A program made the translations under genes and the position numbers. From Ampullaceana balthica (taxonomy: Eukaryota > Mollusca > Gastropoda > Lymnaeidae), in assembly GCA_944989445.1 (NCBI GenBank), contig CALYLW010000067.1, positions 1,979,386 through 2,043,385 of the forward strand: a stretch of DNA of 64,000 nt, written 5' to 3'. Of the stretch, positions 1 to 11,659 are shown one piece after another. How positions within the stretch are numbered: the stretch's first letter is position 1; the number at the start of each line of letters is the position of its first letter. Under the pieces are notes generated by a model, which searched no databases, was not told the DNA's origin, and saw only the letters and a program-made list of their open reading frames with translations.

Positions 1-1650
1 ATACTCATATACAAATACTCATATCGGCAAAAAAAATATCGGTAGTATCGGCAATATCGGCAAAAATGCATATCGGTAGACCCCTACAATTTATTAAATA
101 TTAATATAGCGCTTTGAGTTTAAGAGGTATTTCTATAAGAAGTTGCATTATAACAAAGGGGTTGGTGCGGGTTATTCTAAATATTAGGTAAAGGTTAAAA
201 TGGTGATTGAGGTGGTAAATTTTGAAAACCACTGCCTTGGTTGAAGTTTAAATCATGATTGTCTCTACCATTCTTTTGGAAGTGAAGGTCCTTTAACAAA
301 AAATGTGGTACAAGGTAGAAAACTATTGTAGACTTCATTATGTGCATGTAAAATATTGAATAATTATTTGATCAAGCTGAAATGTCAGAAAATGAACAAG
401 ATGATTATGAGCCAGTATTTTTTTTTACACGAACAATGAAAGTTTTTAAGTGAAGTAGAAATTTTAGTTAATTTTTTATCAAACAACTTTGGTAAGCTAC
501 ATGTCTCATGATATTACTGTGTCTTCCTTCTTGATAAGTGTTTGCTGTACCTCATCGATGGAATGTACATCTATGTTATGTTCATATATAAGCTAGGAAC
601 ACTGCCTGTTTATTTTTAACTGATCTGCTAAAAGTTCATACAATTACTGTGTCAATAGGCTTGATTAAAATTGAAGTTCAGTCATAAGTTGACAGCCGCA
701 TTTTATCTAATCAAGTCATAACAATGACTTCTTTTCATATGTATTCAAATGTATATATAGATCTATCTATTGGAATATTAATTTAGAAAATTAAATTCTA
801 AAAAATGTTCTATTTTCTTGCTGTCTGAAACAGGACAGGTCAAATTAGAAAAGACAAATCTTAAGATGTCTTTTTAACTCAAATTATTACTGTTTATGTT
901 TCATTTTTTTTAAATTTATAAAGTAAATTACACTTTTATATGGTTTGGTTAAAAAAATATTTTTCACAATTGTAAACTTTTGTAAATAAACCCATTCAAT
1001 TTTTCTTTTTTTTTCTTCTCTAACTTTATTTAGATGAATGTACATGAACATGTATTAGCTCACAGTGTCTGAGTGTGAAGCACAAGAATAGAATCTCTAA
1101 AAAAATAAGCATTTCTTTCACATGCACTAACATTGGTATGTACAATATGATAACCCAATACTGTGCAGTTTAGTTTATTTCTGGAAAGGATTTTTAAAAA
1201 TTATTTCAGGGCACCAAACATCAAATGAAAACAGTAAATTCAGAAGAATTATAAGAATGATTAATTTATAATTTTTTATTATTTTATTCAGTTAAAAAGT
1301 TAAGTTCCTGTTTTAGGATTATTTTTTTTTAAAACAGTAACTTAAGTTTGAATTGTTACAATAATTTTATAAAAATGTGTGAAAATGTATTACTTATTAC
1401 TTACATTTTAAAATATTTAAATGATTAAAACATCCCATGGATAGTTTTGTCTTTAAATTTAAGGGGCAGTCACTCTTAGTTCTCCTGGCTAGAAAAGAAC
1501 ACAACTAAAATCCTTAAACTTCAACATCCTTCCCTTTTTTCTTTCTTTATACTTTGGGTAGTAATTAAATTTGGACATATTTTGCACAAAATATTTCTAG
1601 ATAATTGCAGGGGAAGTAATCAATCCTGTGTCATCCAATCATCACTCTGT
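1..1650. other. AT-rich DNA with no recognised gene
   Basis: The first 90 bases carry several copies of an atatcggc-like motif. The rest is AT-rich sequence with poly(T) and poly(A) runs. I see no coding exon with believable splice sites here. Confidence 0.5.
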
Positions 1651-1660
1651 TACTCTATCA

Positions 1661-1839
1661 CAGTGATGGCGAACCAATGCCACACGTGCCACAGACGGCA
1701 CACAGAGCCCCACCAGCCGGCACGCAACTAAAGTATTATTTCCTTAATCAAACCACTTTGGCACTTCATGTTGGTACTTTGCTATATATAAGTGTGTTTT
1801 GGTTGAATTTTGGGCACCCAAAAAGGTTCGCCATCACTG
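1661..1839. mobile_element. hAT-type MITE with perfect 8-bp target duplication
   Basis: The element begins cagtgatggcgaacc and ends with the inverted copy ggttcgccatcactg. It is flanked on both sides by the identical 8-mer ctctatca (1653-1660 and 1840-1847). Eight-base duplications and CAG/CTG-type ends are hallmarks of hAT transposons. At 179 bp it has no transposase and must have been moved by one supplied elsewhere. From memory the terminus resembles the OposCharlie1 (OC1) group of hAT elements. Confidence 0.9.
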
Positions 1840-1847
1840 CTCTATCA

Positions 1848-2324
1848 CATGAGGAATACACTGTGAATCACACAAAGGCAAATAGAAATTCAAAGTTATG
1901 AAAAATGTACAAACAACCTTCAGATTTATCACAACATGTACAATCTAGATGAGACATCACATTTCTGCCTTACAGTACTTCCAAACATGAACGAAAAATT
2001 CATGCATTCAAAGTCATCTGTTTCTTGTTGAAATACTTGAGTTTAGGGCATGCTGACTCCAAGACTGATTGTTTGTACAACTCCCAGTTGACTTTATGCT
2101 GTGGACATTTCCAGATATTTATTGTTTTCAAAACAATATAAAATAACAGGATTTATTTAACCACTGACAAAATTATCATAATGTTACATGTGGGGGAGGG
2201 GGGGGTGTAACAATTTCTAGTATATTTAAATTGTTCATCATTGGAAATGAGGTGCTGGTTTGATAACACTTGAAAGATGGCGGGTTAATTAAAATAAATA
2301 AAGAAGTATTCTCCAGTAAAAGTA
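1848..2324. other. no recognised feature
   Basis: AT-rich single-copy-looking sequence with one g-run (2192-2207). Nothing coding is supported. Confidence 0.4.
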
Positions 2325-2403
2325 TTCTCCGTGTAAAGCGCCGTGAGCCCGGTTTCTTACTGGGATACAGCGCTATATAAATTAACAATTATTATTATTA
2401 TTA
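2325..2403 (+). repeat. SINE/LINE 3' tail relic with (ATT)n end
   Basis: The segment gtaaagcgccgtgagcc followed by cagcgctatataaat and a run of att triplets matches the 3' tail seen in many L2-like LINEs and the SINEs that borrow their tails. Only the tail survives; no promoter boxes or reverse transcriptase are visible. Confidence 0.6.
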
Positions 2404-2639
2404 TTAAAAGGGAAAAAAATAAATTACAATTGTAAGAGTGAGAAAAACAAATTAACACTTAGCTAAAATGTTGCATCGGTGAAAATAAGCAAGACGATTA
2501 TTGTGAACCAGGAAAAAGAGTTCATGTAACGAAAAAATTTAGAAAGTTGAAATATGTTAGAAGTGAGTCAACCACCACCAGTTGGGAAGGGAAATAAAGG
2601 GGGGGGGGTTGAGAAAAGATTGAACAATTGAATAAGAAA

Positions 2640-2693
2640 ATGGCATTTGTTGTCAAGTTCTGGGGCCTTGTGCTCGCTTTTGTTTATTTTGAG
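2640..2693 (+). CDS. candidate signal-peptide exon, unplaced gene
   Basis: An ATG in a good context (aaaATGG) opens 18 codons reading MAFVVKFWGLVLAFVYFE, a short basic start followed by a hydrophobic core as in a secretory signal. It ends exactly at a GAG|GTAGGA splice-donor match in phase 0. No downstream exon of the same gene could be identified, so this may be chance in AT-rich DNA. Confidence 0.25.
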
Positions 2694-2867
2694 GTAGGAG
2701 ATTTTTTTTTCCGAGTGCGATCTTTCGAAGGTTTGCAATGTATATGAATATTCTAAAGTTGGTCTTGGAAAGATCAGTTATATGGGAGAGAACAGAAACA
2801 ACGGAGTAGATAAAATAACAAGTTCCTTGTGCAGTGGCGTAGCTAGAACTTTTGCCGCCCTTTTTAG

Positions 2868-2960
2868 GGGCCGTCCATAAATGACGTCACGCACCTGGGG
2901 GGGGAGGGAGTCACATGTTTGACGAGGGGGGGGGTGTTTAAGAAATGTGACGTCACGTCA
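2868..2960. mobile_element. partial copy of the ggccgtccataaa MITE
   Basis: The sequence ggggccgtccataaatgacg followed by a g-rich tract and a gtgacgtcacg motif matches the left half of the element seen complete at 16,757 and 58,661. The right end is not found, so this copy is truncated inside the surrounding hAT element. Confidence 0.55.
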
Positions 2961-3167
2961 ATACGCGCAACTTTAAATATATTTCCACTTAAATATTTGT
3001 TTACTGACACTTTGTTTAATGACGTTTATGTGAAACGCGTGCTACGATATTAGAATGCAGCCTTACACTAAAAACATACTTAAATGGCAAAAATTTAATT
3101 TGAAACATGCTCATTTTCAAACAGAAAATACGGCTTTTATGGGAGGGGGGGGGGTCAAAGCGTTATT

Positions 3168-3330
3168 TTATTTTATAATTCCATCCATGGATAAAAACAT
3201 TTCTCGTTGTACTTCTTGTTCTAAAGATAGAATCACGTCTTCTGAATTTTCCTTACTCATATTTTTTCTCCTTCTAGCTCGGCGTTCAGTGGATATCTCC
3301 ATCTCTTCACAAATTGTTTGGCGGATATAA
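3168..3330 (-). pseudogene. hAT/ZMYM-like transposase fragment
   Basis: The minus strand reads an Arg/Glu-rich stretch containing EISTERRARRRKNMSKEN and then LSLEQEVQREMF. This pattern is familiar from the zinc-finger MYM/hAT-type transposase group found in many animals. It lies inside an element bounded by hAT-like ends. Only about 50 codons survive, with no DDE catalytic region, so it cannot encode an active enzyme. The assignment is from memory of the family. Confidence 0.5.
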
Positions 3331-4449
3331 CAGCATTTTGTATTAGCACATCTCTTTGTTCCATGCATTTGCTTTGAATTAATTTAAAAAATGACGGGTT
3401 CCCATAAATTGAGATAACGTAGAAGAGAAAAAGATTGCATTGAATTGAGTAAAATTCCAGCCTCTGATCTCGTTTTCCTAGTTACTTCTTCAGATGTCAA
3501 TTTTTCCAAGACGCTTGAAATTTTAAAGTATGTCTTTTTCGAAATTATTATGCCTATTGTGGTGCTTATTAACAGAGAAATTTGAATATTTACATATTCT
3601 TGTCATAAATCTTAATGATTTTCCATAAAATAGACGAATTCAAAATATTTAAACATTACCATTACTTTAATTGGATAGGCGTAACATGCTTAATGAATAA
3701 CTGTATTTTAATGAAAAACAAAAATTATTTGTACTACTTTATTGCAATAAAAACAAGATAAATTTAATTTTTAATAACCCACCTTACAATAATTTACTGA
3801 AAACTGAAACAGTAATATTAATTACTACTTAAAAGCTAAACACAGTATTTGAACCACCATGCCTTGTAGGTACTTGTTCGCGCATCATTCTGCGAATGTC
3901 GAAATTGCACGTAAAAACTGTCGTGGCGATATTAATATCACACATTATTCGGCCCAGCGGTGATGTGTTTTTTGGGGTAGCTTTCTTCTAAAAGCGCCAT
4001 CTGTGACTTATACCACTTAGTTTTCCAAACAAATAGATACATTTTTTGAGCGATTAAAAATTTTTGAACGGTTTTGCGTTAGTTGTAATATCCACTATGT
4101 AATCAAACAAATGTGCGAATCCGTTAATTAAGAATCGAAACAACGAATATTTTTGTTTCACCTTGGTTTCCCCCCTTCAAAAGAAAAAGGGCGGTTGTCG
4201 GAGATGGTTGTACTTTTCAAATGCCCACAAATGCCGCCCCTAAATGAGTGCCGCCCGTGGCGGACCGCCCCACCGACCCCTAGCTACGCCACTGGTCTTG
4301 TGCACAGGAATATGTCTGACATTTAAAAACTAACTTTATGGAAGAGATGGATGGAGTTTTGATGACTGGATGGAAGCATCCACATGGATTGGTTCCACAG
4401 TGAGGCAATGGAGAATAGAGCTGGATATGGACATATAACACGTAAATTA

Positions 4450-4474
4450 TTGCTCTCTCTCTCTCTCTCTCTCG
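4450..4474. repeat. (CT)n microsatellite
   Basis: About twelve consecutive ct dinucleotides. Confidence 0.95.
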
Positions 4475-4805
4475 TACTTGCTATCGTACTTGGACGAGAC
4501 CTGCAGACATCAACACCAATTATACTTTTAACCAGTTAAAGGGGAGATGAGGGTGTTGTTTCCGGGTACAAGCTATTTTATATCCTAAATGGTGACGCAC
4601 ATTTCAAGGACGTATTCCAAAAGTCAACGTGTCCTTACAGGAGTTACGGTAGGAAGACATAGAGTTGGGACTGTTGATAGGTTGAAAGTGTGTGTGTGTG
4701 GGGGGGGGGTGGAGCGTCACAACACATGTCTCTGAGAGTTCGGTTCACATTCAGGACGATATGATCCGTCTTAACAAGAAACAAATGTCATGTCCTCCTC
4801 GCTTT

Positions 4806-5040
4806 TTACAACGTTTTTATTAACTTGCTTTCGTTCCTGTCGGCATTTTTTCAAATTTTCAAACGTAAAATTAAACCACTTCTGATTGTCCTAGAGATCT
4901 CAAAATTTTACCACAGATAGCTCTGTATCAAAATTTTAGATCGATCGAATGTACCGTAATTAAATTATTGCATTTTTTAGTTTATCTTTATATAGCATCT
5001 GTATCAGATTGCAATTGTTGACAGCACGTGCCAGTTCACT
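4806..5040 (+). repeat. interspersed family R1, partial copy
   Basis: Shares blocks such as acgtttttattaacttgctt and the gatcgatcgaatgtaccg core with the copies at 6,484, 18,618, 30,373, 62,801 and 63,304. The 5' terminus is missing. Confidence 0.65.
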
Positions 5041-5183
5041 CCAGCCATCGATGACCCCTCCCAGTGTTTACATCAGGGAGAGTTCAGTCAGTTTCAGTCT
5101 GTAAACACGCGATGCGTTTAAAGAAATAAGATTTGCGATATACTTTATGATTTTACACTTAAACTAAAAAGAATAAAATAAAC

Positions 5184-5850
5184 TAGGCGCCCCGCGGCGT
5201 AGCATACGCCTCAGACTTGCTCATGGAGAGTGCAAAGAAAGTGGAGAAAGAACGGATAAAAACTACAGCACGAAGAAATCAAAACAACGCGAGTTAATGT
5301 CGGTTTGGGGGTGGGGGGGGGACTGCCAACTCATTGTTGGTTTCGAGACATTTGCAAGCGAAATTCGGTACACCCCTAACTTCTATGAAGTCAGCTATAA
5401 AACGATAATCGGTTTAAAATCGGAGTTACATAATCGATAATCGGTTTTCAACAACAACAAAAAAAACAACAACAACAGGCAATTAACAACCTTTAATATG
5501 ACTAACCCTCGCTAGGGTCGGCCAGTCACAGTTTATGTTTAAGGGATAGTAGTATTAAATGGGAGGCGGGTAGCAACAACCTCAGTGTGCATGTCTTTAC
5601 GTTTACTCGCTATTTTTTATTTACTTAGTGCTGTTTTTTGTGTCTGTACTCTCACCCCCAACCGTTCTTTGCACTGTCTATGATGAGCAAGTCTGCGGCG
5701 TATGCTACGCCGCGAGTCTTTCCAGAGTTCCTTCTTTTCATTCAGTCACAAGCGTTTTTCCACACCCACCCCATTTTGACAATTGTGTCTTTCAGGAAGT
5801 CTTCACCCGTCACTAAATCATTAGCGGCGTATGCTACGCCGCGGGTCAGC
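5184..5850. repeat. inverted-repeat element with cggcgtagcatacgcc arms
   Basis: The arm at about 5187-5255 (cgcggcgtagcatacgcc then agacttgctcat) returns inverted at 5640-5708. A third copy of the gcggcgtatgctacgccgc palindrome sits at 5823-5841. This looks like a non-autonomous hairpin transposon or a nest of two. Two AT-poor open frames within it are by-products of the GC-rich arms. Confidence 0.6.
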
Positions 5851-5929
5851 TAGTCTTGGCAATAAAGGGGTAAAAGAATGGGCACAAACAGACATTTTTA
5901 AAAATTTTAAAAAAACAATGTTTTCGCTT

Positions 5930-5999
5930 GGGCTTGAATCCAGGACCTTCCCCGTATAAGGCGGGCGTGATAACCAGTACACTACGACACTACGAAGCT
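5930..5999 (-). pseudogene. tRNA-like relic (tRNA-derived)
   Basis: Read on the minus strand, the order is a box A-like tagtgtactggttatcac, an anticodon-arm-like segment with cttatac in the loop, and a box B-like ggattcaagcc. This resembles tRNA-Val/Glu-type genes and the SINEs derived from them. The D arm carries extra bases and the T and acceptor stems pair poorly, so a functional tRNA is unlikely. Confidence 0.5.
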
Positions 6000-6181
6000 C
6001 ACGTTAGTCTGTGAAGGAACAATGCAACTAAGACGCAAGGACCATTTTTGGTCTCAATACATTGGTCGACCCCAGCGAGGGTCATTCGTCATGCTCGGTT
6101 GCATATACTTTCGTGGGGGTGTCTCGCATGGTCCCATGAAGAGAATTGAATATATAGATATAGATAAAGGTAAAAATAAAG

Positions 6182-6483
6182 ATTTTTAAAAGCAACGTTT
6201 TTATAAGAGGACTAAAAAGAGGAATTTAATTTAAAAGTTAAAAGTTCAAATACTTTGATTTAATATGACTAAAAACGTTGGGCGGATGTTTGGTATAAAA
6301 AATTAAAGATTTATAATTGAGAAGGCAAAAGAGAGATCTATAAATGAGAGAATGAATGAACTGCAAATGTAAAACCTCATAAGCGACCGCCCCACGTTTT
6401 TAGTCATATTAAATCAAAGTACTTGAACTTATAACTTTAAATTATTTTCTTTTTTTTAGTCCACTTATAAAAACGTTGTTTTT
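6182..6483. mobile_element. hairpin MITE, copy 1
   Basis: The two halves are near-perfect inverted copies: the left arm has gttttta-taaga-ggactaaaaag and gactaaaaacgttgggcgg, and the right arm has ccgccccacgtttttagtc and agtccacttataaaaacg. A sister copy lies at 7,432-7,746. Confidence 0.75.
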
Positions 6484-6775
6484 ACCACGTTTTTATTAAC
6501 TTGCTTTCGTTCCTGTTTGTTGGTTTGTTGGTTTGGTTGTCCAAGATTTTTTCAAATCTGCCAACGTAAAATTGAAACACTTTTGATAGTCCTAGAGATC
6601 TGAAAATTTTACCACAGATAGATCTTGGATGACAATGCACTGTATCAAAATTTCAGATCGATCGAATGTACCGTTATTAAATTATTGAACTTTTTAGTTT
6701 ATATATAGTCTCTATATAAGCATCTGTACCGTCTGCTTTTGTTGACATCCGTGAGTTCACCCCGTGACCACATCA
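6484..6775 (+). repeat. interspersed family R1, partial copy
   Basis: Contains the family blocks acgtttttattaacttgctt, tagtcctagagatctgaaaa and tcagatcgatcgaatgtacc in the same order as at 4,806. Confidence 0.65.
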
Positions 6776-6883
6776 CAATGTTTTTAAAACGTTGGGCGGG
6801 CGCTTGTGAGATGTTTGGTAAAATAAATAGAGGTAAAAAAATATTTTTAAAAACCAGGTTGTTATAAGTAGACTAATAAAACA

Positions 6884-7400
6884 AACCCGTAAGAACAAAG
6901 TTTTTTACTATAAATCCCTTATATATGAGACATAACTAACAGTATTGATTATTTTCAAACGCGACAAACATTAGCAGACTGAATCTGTCTTAACTCAACT
7001 TTGCTTCATAACCCTAGGGGTGGGGGGGGGGAGAGAGTCTGGTCAACAATCGCTTGACCGAGCTCAGCGTGACACGTAAAATGTAAACAAAAGCACGCCG
7101 GTACTTCGATGGGTCGCGTCAACTCAAACTCTCACGTGGAAAAAAAACAATAACAAACAGTGAATTTGAATTACATACGTTATATAAGGATAAACTAAAA
7201 ATGCATAAATTTAATCACGGTACGTTCGATCGATCTGAAATTTTGATACGATGCATTGTTAGGTGAGACGGGTCCGTGTGCCAAATTTCAGCTCGATCAA
7301 ATCACGGGAAGTGGGTCATTTTTTACTTTTGTTTTTCCGCCCGCCCAAGACAGACAGAGAGAGATGACGACAGAGACGGCGGTGAAGTTAATATAAGGGA
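6884..7400 (-). repeat. interspersed family R1, near-complete reversed copy
   Basis: It starts with the reverse of the family's 3' end (acccgtaagaacaaag, then ctataaatccctta) and finishes with gttaatataagggattta, the reverse of its 5' end. The short aaatccctta motif is therefore inverted at the two ends, as in a DNA transposon or Helitron-like non-autonomous element. No coding capacity is seen. Confidence 0.65.
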
Positions 7401-7431
7401 TTTAAAAAGAATAAAATAAATAATAGTAAAA

Positions 7432-7746
7432 AAAAGATTTTTAAAAACCACGTTTTTATAAGAGAACTAAAAAGAATAAAATAATTTAAAACTTATAAGT
7501 TCAAGTACTCCGATTTAATCTGACTAAAAACGTGGGGCGGGTGTTTGGTATAAAAATTAAAGATATCCAATTTAGAAGTCAAAAGAGAGATCTATAAGTG
7601 AGAGTATGAGTGAGCTGCATATGTTAAACCTCATAAGCGCCCGCCCCATGTTTTTAGACATACTAAATTCAAAGTACTTGAACTTATAAGTTTTAAATCA
7701 TTTTCTTCTTTTTAGTCCGCTTTTAAAAACGTGGTTTTTAAAAATC
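7432..7746. mobile_element. hairpin MITE, copy 2
   Basis: Same inverted arrangement as the copy at 6,182: gactaaaaacgtggggcggg on the left and cgcccgccccatgtttttag on the right. Confidence 0.75.
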
Positions 7747-7859
7747 TTTTTTTTTACTTCTATTTATGTTTAAATCTTTTTTTTTACCTTATTTATTAAA
7801 TCTTTCCCCTGGCTCCGTATTTCTTACTGTTTCACTCTTACTTCCCCTTTTTACTTTAC

Positions 7860-7994
7860 CTGCAAACTTTCCTGAAGTGTGTTCTCGTTGGGGTACGGGG
7901 CAACGATTTCAGAGAATCTCTTCTTGACTTTATCATTGGCGTGTTTCATAAAGAAACCTTTGGAGAGCATGATGCACTCGGCTCCAAGGCTGAC
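7860..7994 (-). CDS. CNBD2-like: CNBD2-like, most 3' exon found
   Basis: A phase-0 exon of 45 codons starting VSLGAECIMLSKGFFMKHA and ending LQESLQ, between ccttag| and CAG|GTAAAG. It is the last beta strands and the C helix of the second cyclic nucleotide-binding-like domain. If the donor is not used the frame reads two more codons (VK) and stops, so this could be the final exon. Vertebrate family members continue further, so I favour a continuing gene whose next exon was not identified. Confidence 0.85.
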
Positions 7995-8550
7995 CTAAGG
8001 GAGACAAAATATTTAATATGCACCACTGTGGTTCATTGGAGTTCATTTGTATCAAAAGGAGAGAATCAATATTTTATTTTAAAAAAATAATAGTATAAAA
8101 AAGGGGAGGGGGTAAAGGACAGCAAAGGTTCTGGTAAGAGGGAACAACATCTAGGTACTATTTATATAGCATATAACTATATTTTCATTATCACCATGCT
8201 ATGATCATTATATTGGTAGTAATTTGATGGATTCGGCCCACCCTTCACTTTCCACATGGACTGGTCTAATTATTCCTTAAGTTCTCCAGGGCCCATCTCA
8301 GTTTATGTACTTATTTTTAATAATTATTATTTAAATACTGTATTTGTATTTTGAAATATTGTTATAAGAGTTATTATAATGTAACTACACACTTCTCATT
8401 TGTTATTTACTAACAACTCACATTAAAAATATTCAAGTGCTAAAAAATGTAAAGTTAATTTAAAGAAGAAAGAATCTTCGTCCTTTGTTCATGACAATGA
8501 CTCAAGATATGACAAAACACCAACGACGTTGTCATGACATGCAATCTTAC

Positions 8551-8610
8551 CAAACTGACACTAGACGACTCGGTCTCGAGGCTATTGTTAAAGCTGACGC
8601 GATCAAGTCC
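8551..8610 (-). CDS. CNBD2-like: CNBD2-like internal exon
   Basis: Twenty codons (GLDRVSFNN..SSSVSL), phase 0 at both ends, between tcaacag| and TTTG|GTAAGA. It joins the exons at 8,972 and 7,994 in frame and fills the spot where the family has a variable loop before the SLVSRGAE-like strand. Confidence 0.85.
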
Positions 8611-8971
8611 CTGTTGACAAGTAAATCAAATCGTCTCATAAACCAGTCAATAGTGAATTTCATAAAAATACTTTAACATACATTTTTTAAAATTATATTT
8701 ATTATATTCAAACTCAATGCTATATTTCTGATAAAAGGAAATGAATTTAATCAAGTTTGAGGACACTTGAGCTCCAAGTTTACAATCTTCGTAAAAAGAC
8801 GGTAACATAACCTATTGCCCTGAGTGTAAAGATTTGTTCTTTCATTGCTGTACTCTAAAGCCATTGGTGGTAATCTGTATTTTATTTATATATTTTCTTT
8901 GATTTACATGTAGAAGTTATTGGCTAACTTGTCAAGTTTGTAGACAACTGTTTGATGACAAGCAAACTTAC

Positions 8972-9121
8972 AAACACATCCATGGGTTTTAAAAGTTCAA
9001 TTTGAACAAATACAGGTTGGTCGTGTGCATGGCGGCCATACTGCGCAGTGGTCAGCTTTTTGGTCACTGAATGGTCACTCTGAGTATCCAAGTCACTGAC
9101 GCTGTCATTGCTGGTGGTCAT
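8972..9121 (-). CDS. CNBD2-like: CNBD2-like internal exon
   Basis: Fifty codons, phase 0/0, between gaccaacag| and GTGTTT|GTAAGT. The first half is Ser/Thr/Asp-rich and probably disordered. The second half (QPVFVQIELLKPMDVF) is the strand that re-enters the second cNMP-binding-like fold. Confidence 0.88.
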
Positions 9122-9565
9122 CTGTTGGTCATACAAGAATTTTATAACAGGTTTTATTGATAGTAATTATTTTTATTTTCTTTCATTCACTACATTTTCC
9201 TATCTTAAATAATAAAGTAGTAGTATAGCAAATATTTCATAGTTTTTTTTTAGATGAGTGCACAAAGTGAATGTAGCTACATGCCAACAACAAGGTATTT
9301 TAAAAACAAATTTGAAGAACTTCTTCTAAAGACGCAGCGTGACACAACTAATTCCTTCAACAAACAAAAAAGATATCTAAATTTATGTTATTGCTCCTTT
9401 AGATCAACCCTGTTTAGTACATACATGCGGAGATTCCACCAGATCTGTCCCAGATTCACCCACACGATCTCCTGTTAAGTTATGGTGGCCATGTAGCTTA
9501 TCACGAGAATCTCGAACTTCCCTTGTTTTGTTTGACTCGGGCTGCATAAGGCGATGTATGAAATC

Positions 9566-9786
9566 GGTGACTTAAACAATCATGTGTTGTTGTTGTTTTA
9601 ATACCCCAACAAATTACTTCAGTGACTTAAACAATCATGTGTTGTTGTTGTTTTAATACCCCAACAAATTACTTCAGTGACTTAAACAATCATGTGTTGT
9701 TGTTGTTTTAATACCCCAACAAATTACTTCAGTGACTTAAACAATCATGTGTTGTTGTTGTTTTAATACCCCAACAAATTACTTCC
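9566..9786. repeat. 55-bp tandem repeat, four units
   Basis: Four nearly identical units containing gacttaaacaatcatgtg, several gtt triplets and taccccaacaaattac, lying in a CNBD2-like intron. Confidence 0.95.
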
Positions 9787-9837
9787 ACACCTGGACTTTT
9801 ATCCAAATGATTTTTTTAATTAAAAGAAAATATGACG

Positions 9838-10212
9838 ATGTCTCAGAACTGTTTGTAACTCTTTCTCAGAACTGTTTTGTAACTGTGTCTCAGAACTGTT
9901 TTGTAACTATGTCTCAGAACTGTTTTGTAACTGTGTCTCAGAACTGTTTTGTAACTATGTCTCAGAACTGTTTTGTAACTATGTCTCAGAACTGTTTTGT
10001 AACTATGTCTCAGACCTGTTTTGTAACTATGTCTCAGAACTGTTTTGTAACTATGTCTCAGAACTGTTTTGTAACTATGTCTCAGAACTGTTTTGTAACT
10101 ATGTCTCAGAACTGTTAGTAACTATGTCTCAGAAAATTTTGTAACTATGTCTCAGAACTGTTTTGTAACTATGTCTCAGAAGTGTTTTGTAACTATGTCT
10201 CAGAAATGTGTT
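9838..10212. repeat. 24-bp minisatellite
   Basis: About 15 units of tgtctcagaactgttttgta plus acta. Because 24 is a multiple of three, one frame stays open for 123 codons. That open frame is repeat-driven and not a gene. Confidence 0.95.
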
Positions 10213-10339
10213 GATAAATAATATTGAAAATGTGATGAATTTTATTTTCATGTACTTTTTTTTTAACCACACGCGTAGCATTGATTGAATTTGATGTTAA
10301 CTAATATCTAATGTTAGTGTTAGGGTTTTTCTCACGTAC

Positions 10340-10410
10340 ATGATCGTCATGAAGTCTGGCATTCGTTGACCTCGTCCGATGATGACGTCTCTTTGATTCG
10401 TGCTTAGAGC
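10340..10410 (-). CDS. CNBD2-like: CNBD2-like internal exon (basic linker)
   Basis: 71 bases between ctccccag| and GATCAT|GTACGT. With the one base carried from 11,403 it gives 24 codons rich in Lys, Arg and His (SKHESKRRHHRTRS). It belongs to a low-complexity insert inside the second cNMP-binding-like domain. Confidence 0.82.
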
Positions 10411-11402
10411 CTGGGGAGCGATGTTTGATTTGTTTAAATACCCAACATCAAGCATTCTTATGTAATACGTAGTCCGGCTGTTACGATGTAATCAAATATT
10501 TCATCAAACCGTGTAATCAACCATGTAATCAAACCATGTTTTCGAACCGTAGCTAGTTTAATCAGGTATATTTTGATCATGTTAGACATCACGTACGCAG
10601 ATAATCTTGATGAATGCTTTTAAAATCTTTTTGATGCTTTAAATAATATGTGATTTTTTAATACAGAATTTAATATTATTTATAATTCAATCAAATTATT
10701 TCCAAAACTCCTTCGCTTCTTTATCCAAACTCGTTTTCCAAAAGACCGATCGATTGGAAGAATAATTTAAGTTTAATCTCTAACCCCCACGATGTCATCA
10801 GCGTTAAGTTGTGTTTCAATTTGTTTAGTGAAATTGTCTTCCTTTGTAGCATGAGATGATGTCAACACAAACTCAAAGTGATGCAGTTATTTAAAGTATA
10901 GTTTTATCCAACATCCCACGCAAGCTCAAGGTTATTCCCATTCCCTAATGCGCTATTACATAAAAACAAAATGGGTCATTTCAATTAAATACTTTCAATG
11001 CACCACAAAAGTGCGTTCTAAATATAGACATTGGTCCTTTGACATTTTCGTTTATTCTTAAATTGAAATTTTCCAATTCAGTGGACCAAATAACACAAAT
11101 AAATACATTAAAAAAATTCAGTCGACATTTTAACAATTCTGTAATTTATAATTCTCTGATATTTCTATTCTCTCTATTTATATTCTCTGATATTCTAAGA
11201 AATGTAATCATTCAAAGCCACCTAGATAACCGCTTGAGAAATAAAGCATTCAACACTCCTAGATTTTCTCTACTTTCTTGTCATGCCTTACGTATATTCA
11301 CACACACTCAAATCAACATGAACGTATACACATAGGTAGCTGGAATATTTTTCTATGTAGTTAGATACATTCAAACTTTGACTGGATACCCTTAAACGTT
11401 AC

Positions 11403-11581
11403 CTTGATAGGAAGATGTTGTAGATCTGTAAACCAGATCCGGTGAACCAGTGGCTTGCTTCCTCAGAGGTGCAAGGCGAGCGGTGACTCCTTTCAACTGT
11501 TTGAGGACCTGACACGAGCCAGATTTGACCACGTAAAACCATTCCGATGTACGACTGTCCTTCAGGATGACCATGTTACGT
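11403..11581 (-). CDS. CNBD2-like: CNBD2-like exon, start of second cNMP-binding-like domain
   Basis: 179 bases between tctgtccag| and ATCAAG|GTAACG. It encodes RNMVILKDSRTSEWFYVVKS then GSCQVLKQL, the paired beta strands that open a cyclic nucleotide-binding fold. A Ser/Thr/Arg-rich tail follows. I see no phosphate-binding cassette (FGE...R-TA) in this second domain, so it is probably a non-binding copy. Confidence 0.92.
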
Positions 11582-11659
11582 CTGGACAGACACAAGGGGC
11601 TATTACTGTGTCAACCGTATTCATTATCATACATTCATTTAAACCAAACAACGTTAATA

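Larger units (their letters stand above)
2832..4294. mobile_element. degenerate hAT element with cagtggcgtagc ends
   Basis: The left end cagtggcgtagctag is mirrored by ctagctacgccactg at the right end. The flanks tccttgtg (2824-2831) and gtcttgtg (4295-4302) match at 6 of 8 positions, as expected for an aged hAT duplication. It contains a transposase-like relic on the minus strand and a fragment of another MITE near 2868. Confidence 0.8.

Noticed and set aside
9747..10118. 123-codon open frame of SQNCFVTM repeats
   Set aside because: Produced by a 24-bp minisatellite whose unit length is divisible by three.
11039..11335. 98-codon plus-strand frame
   Set aside because: AT-rich, Phe/Ile/Asn composition typical of chance translation; no splice or start evidence.
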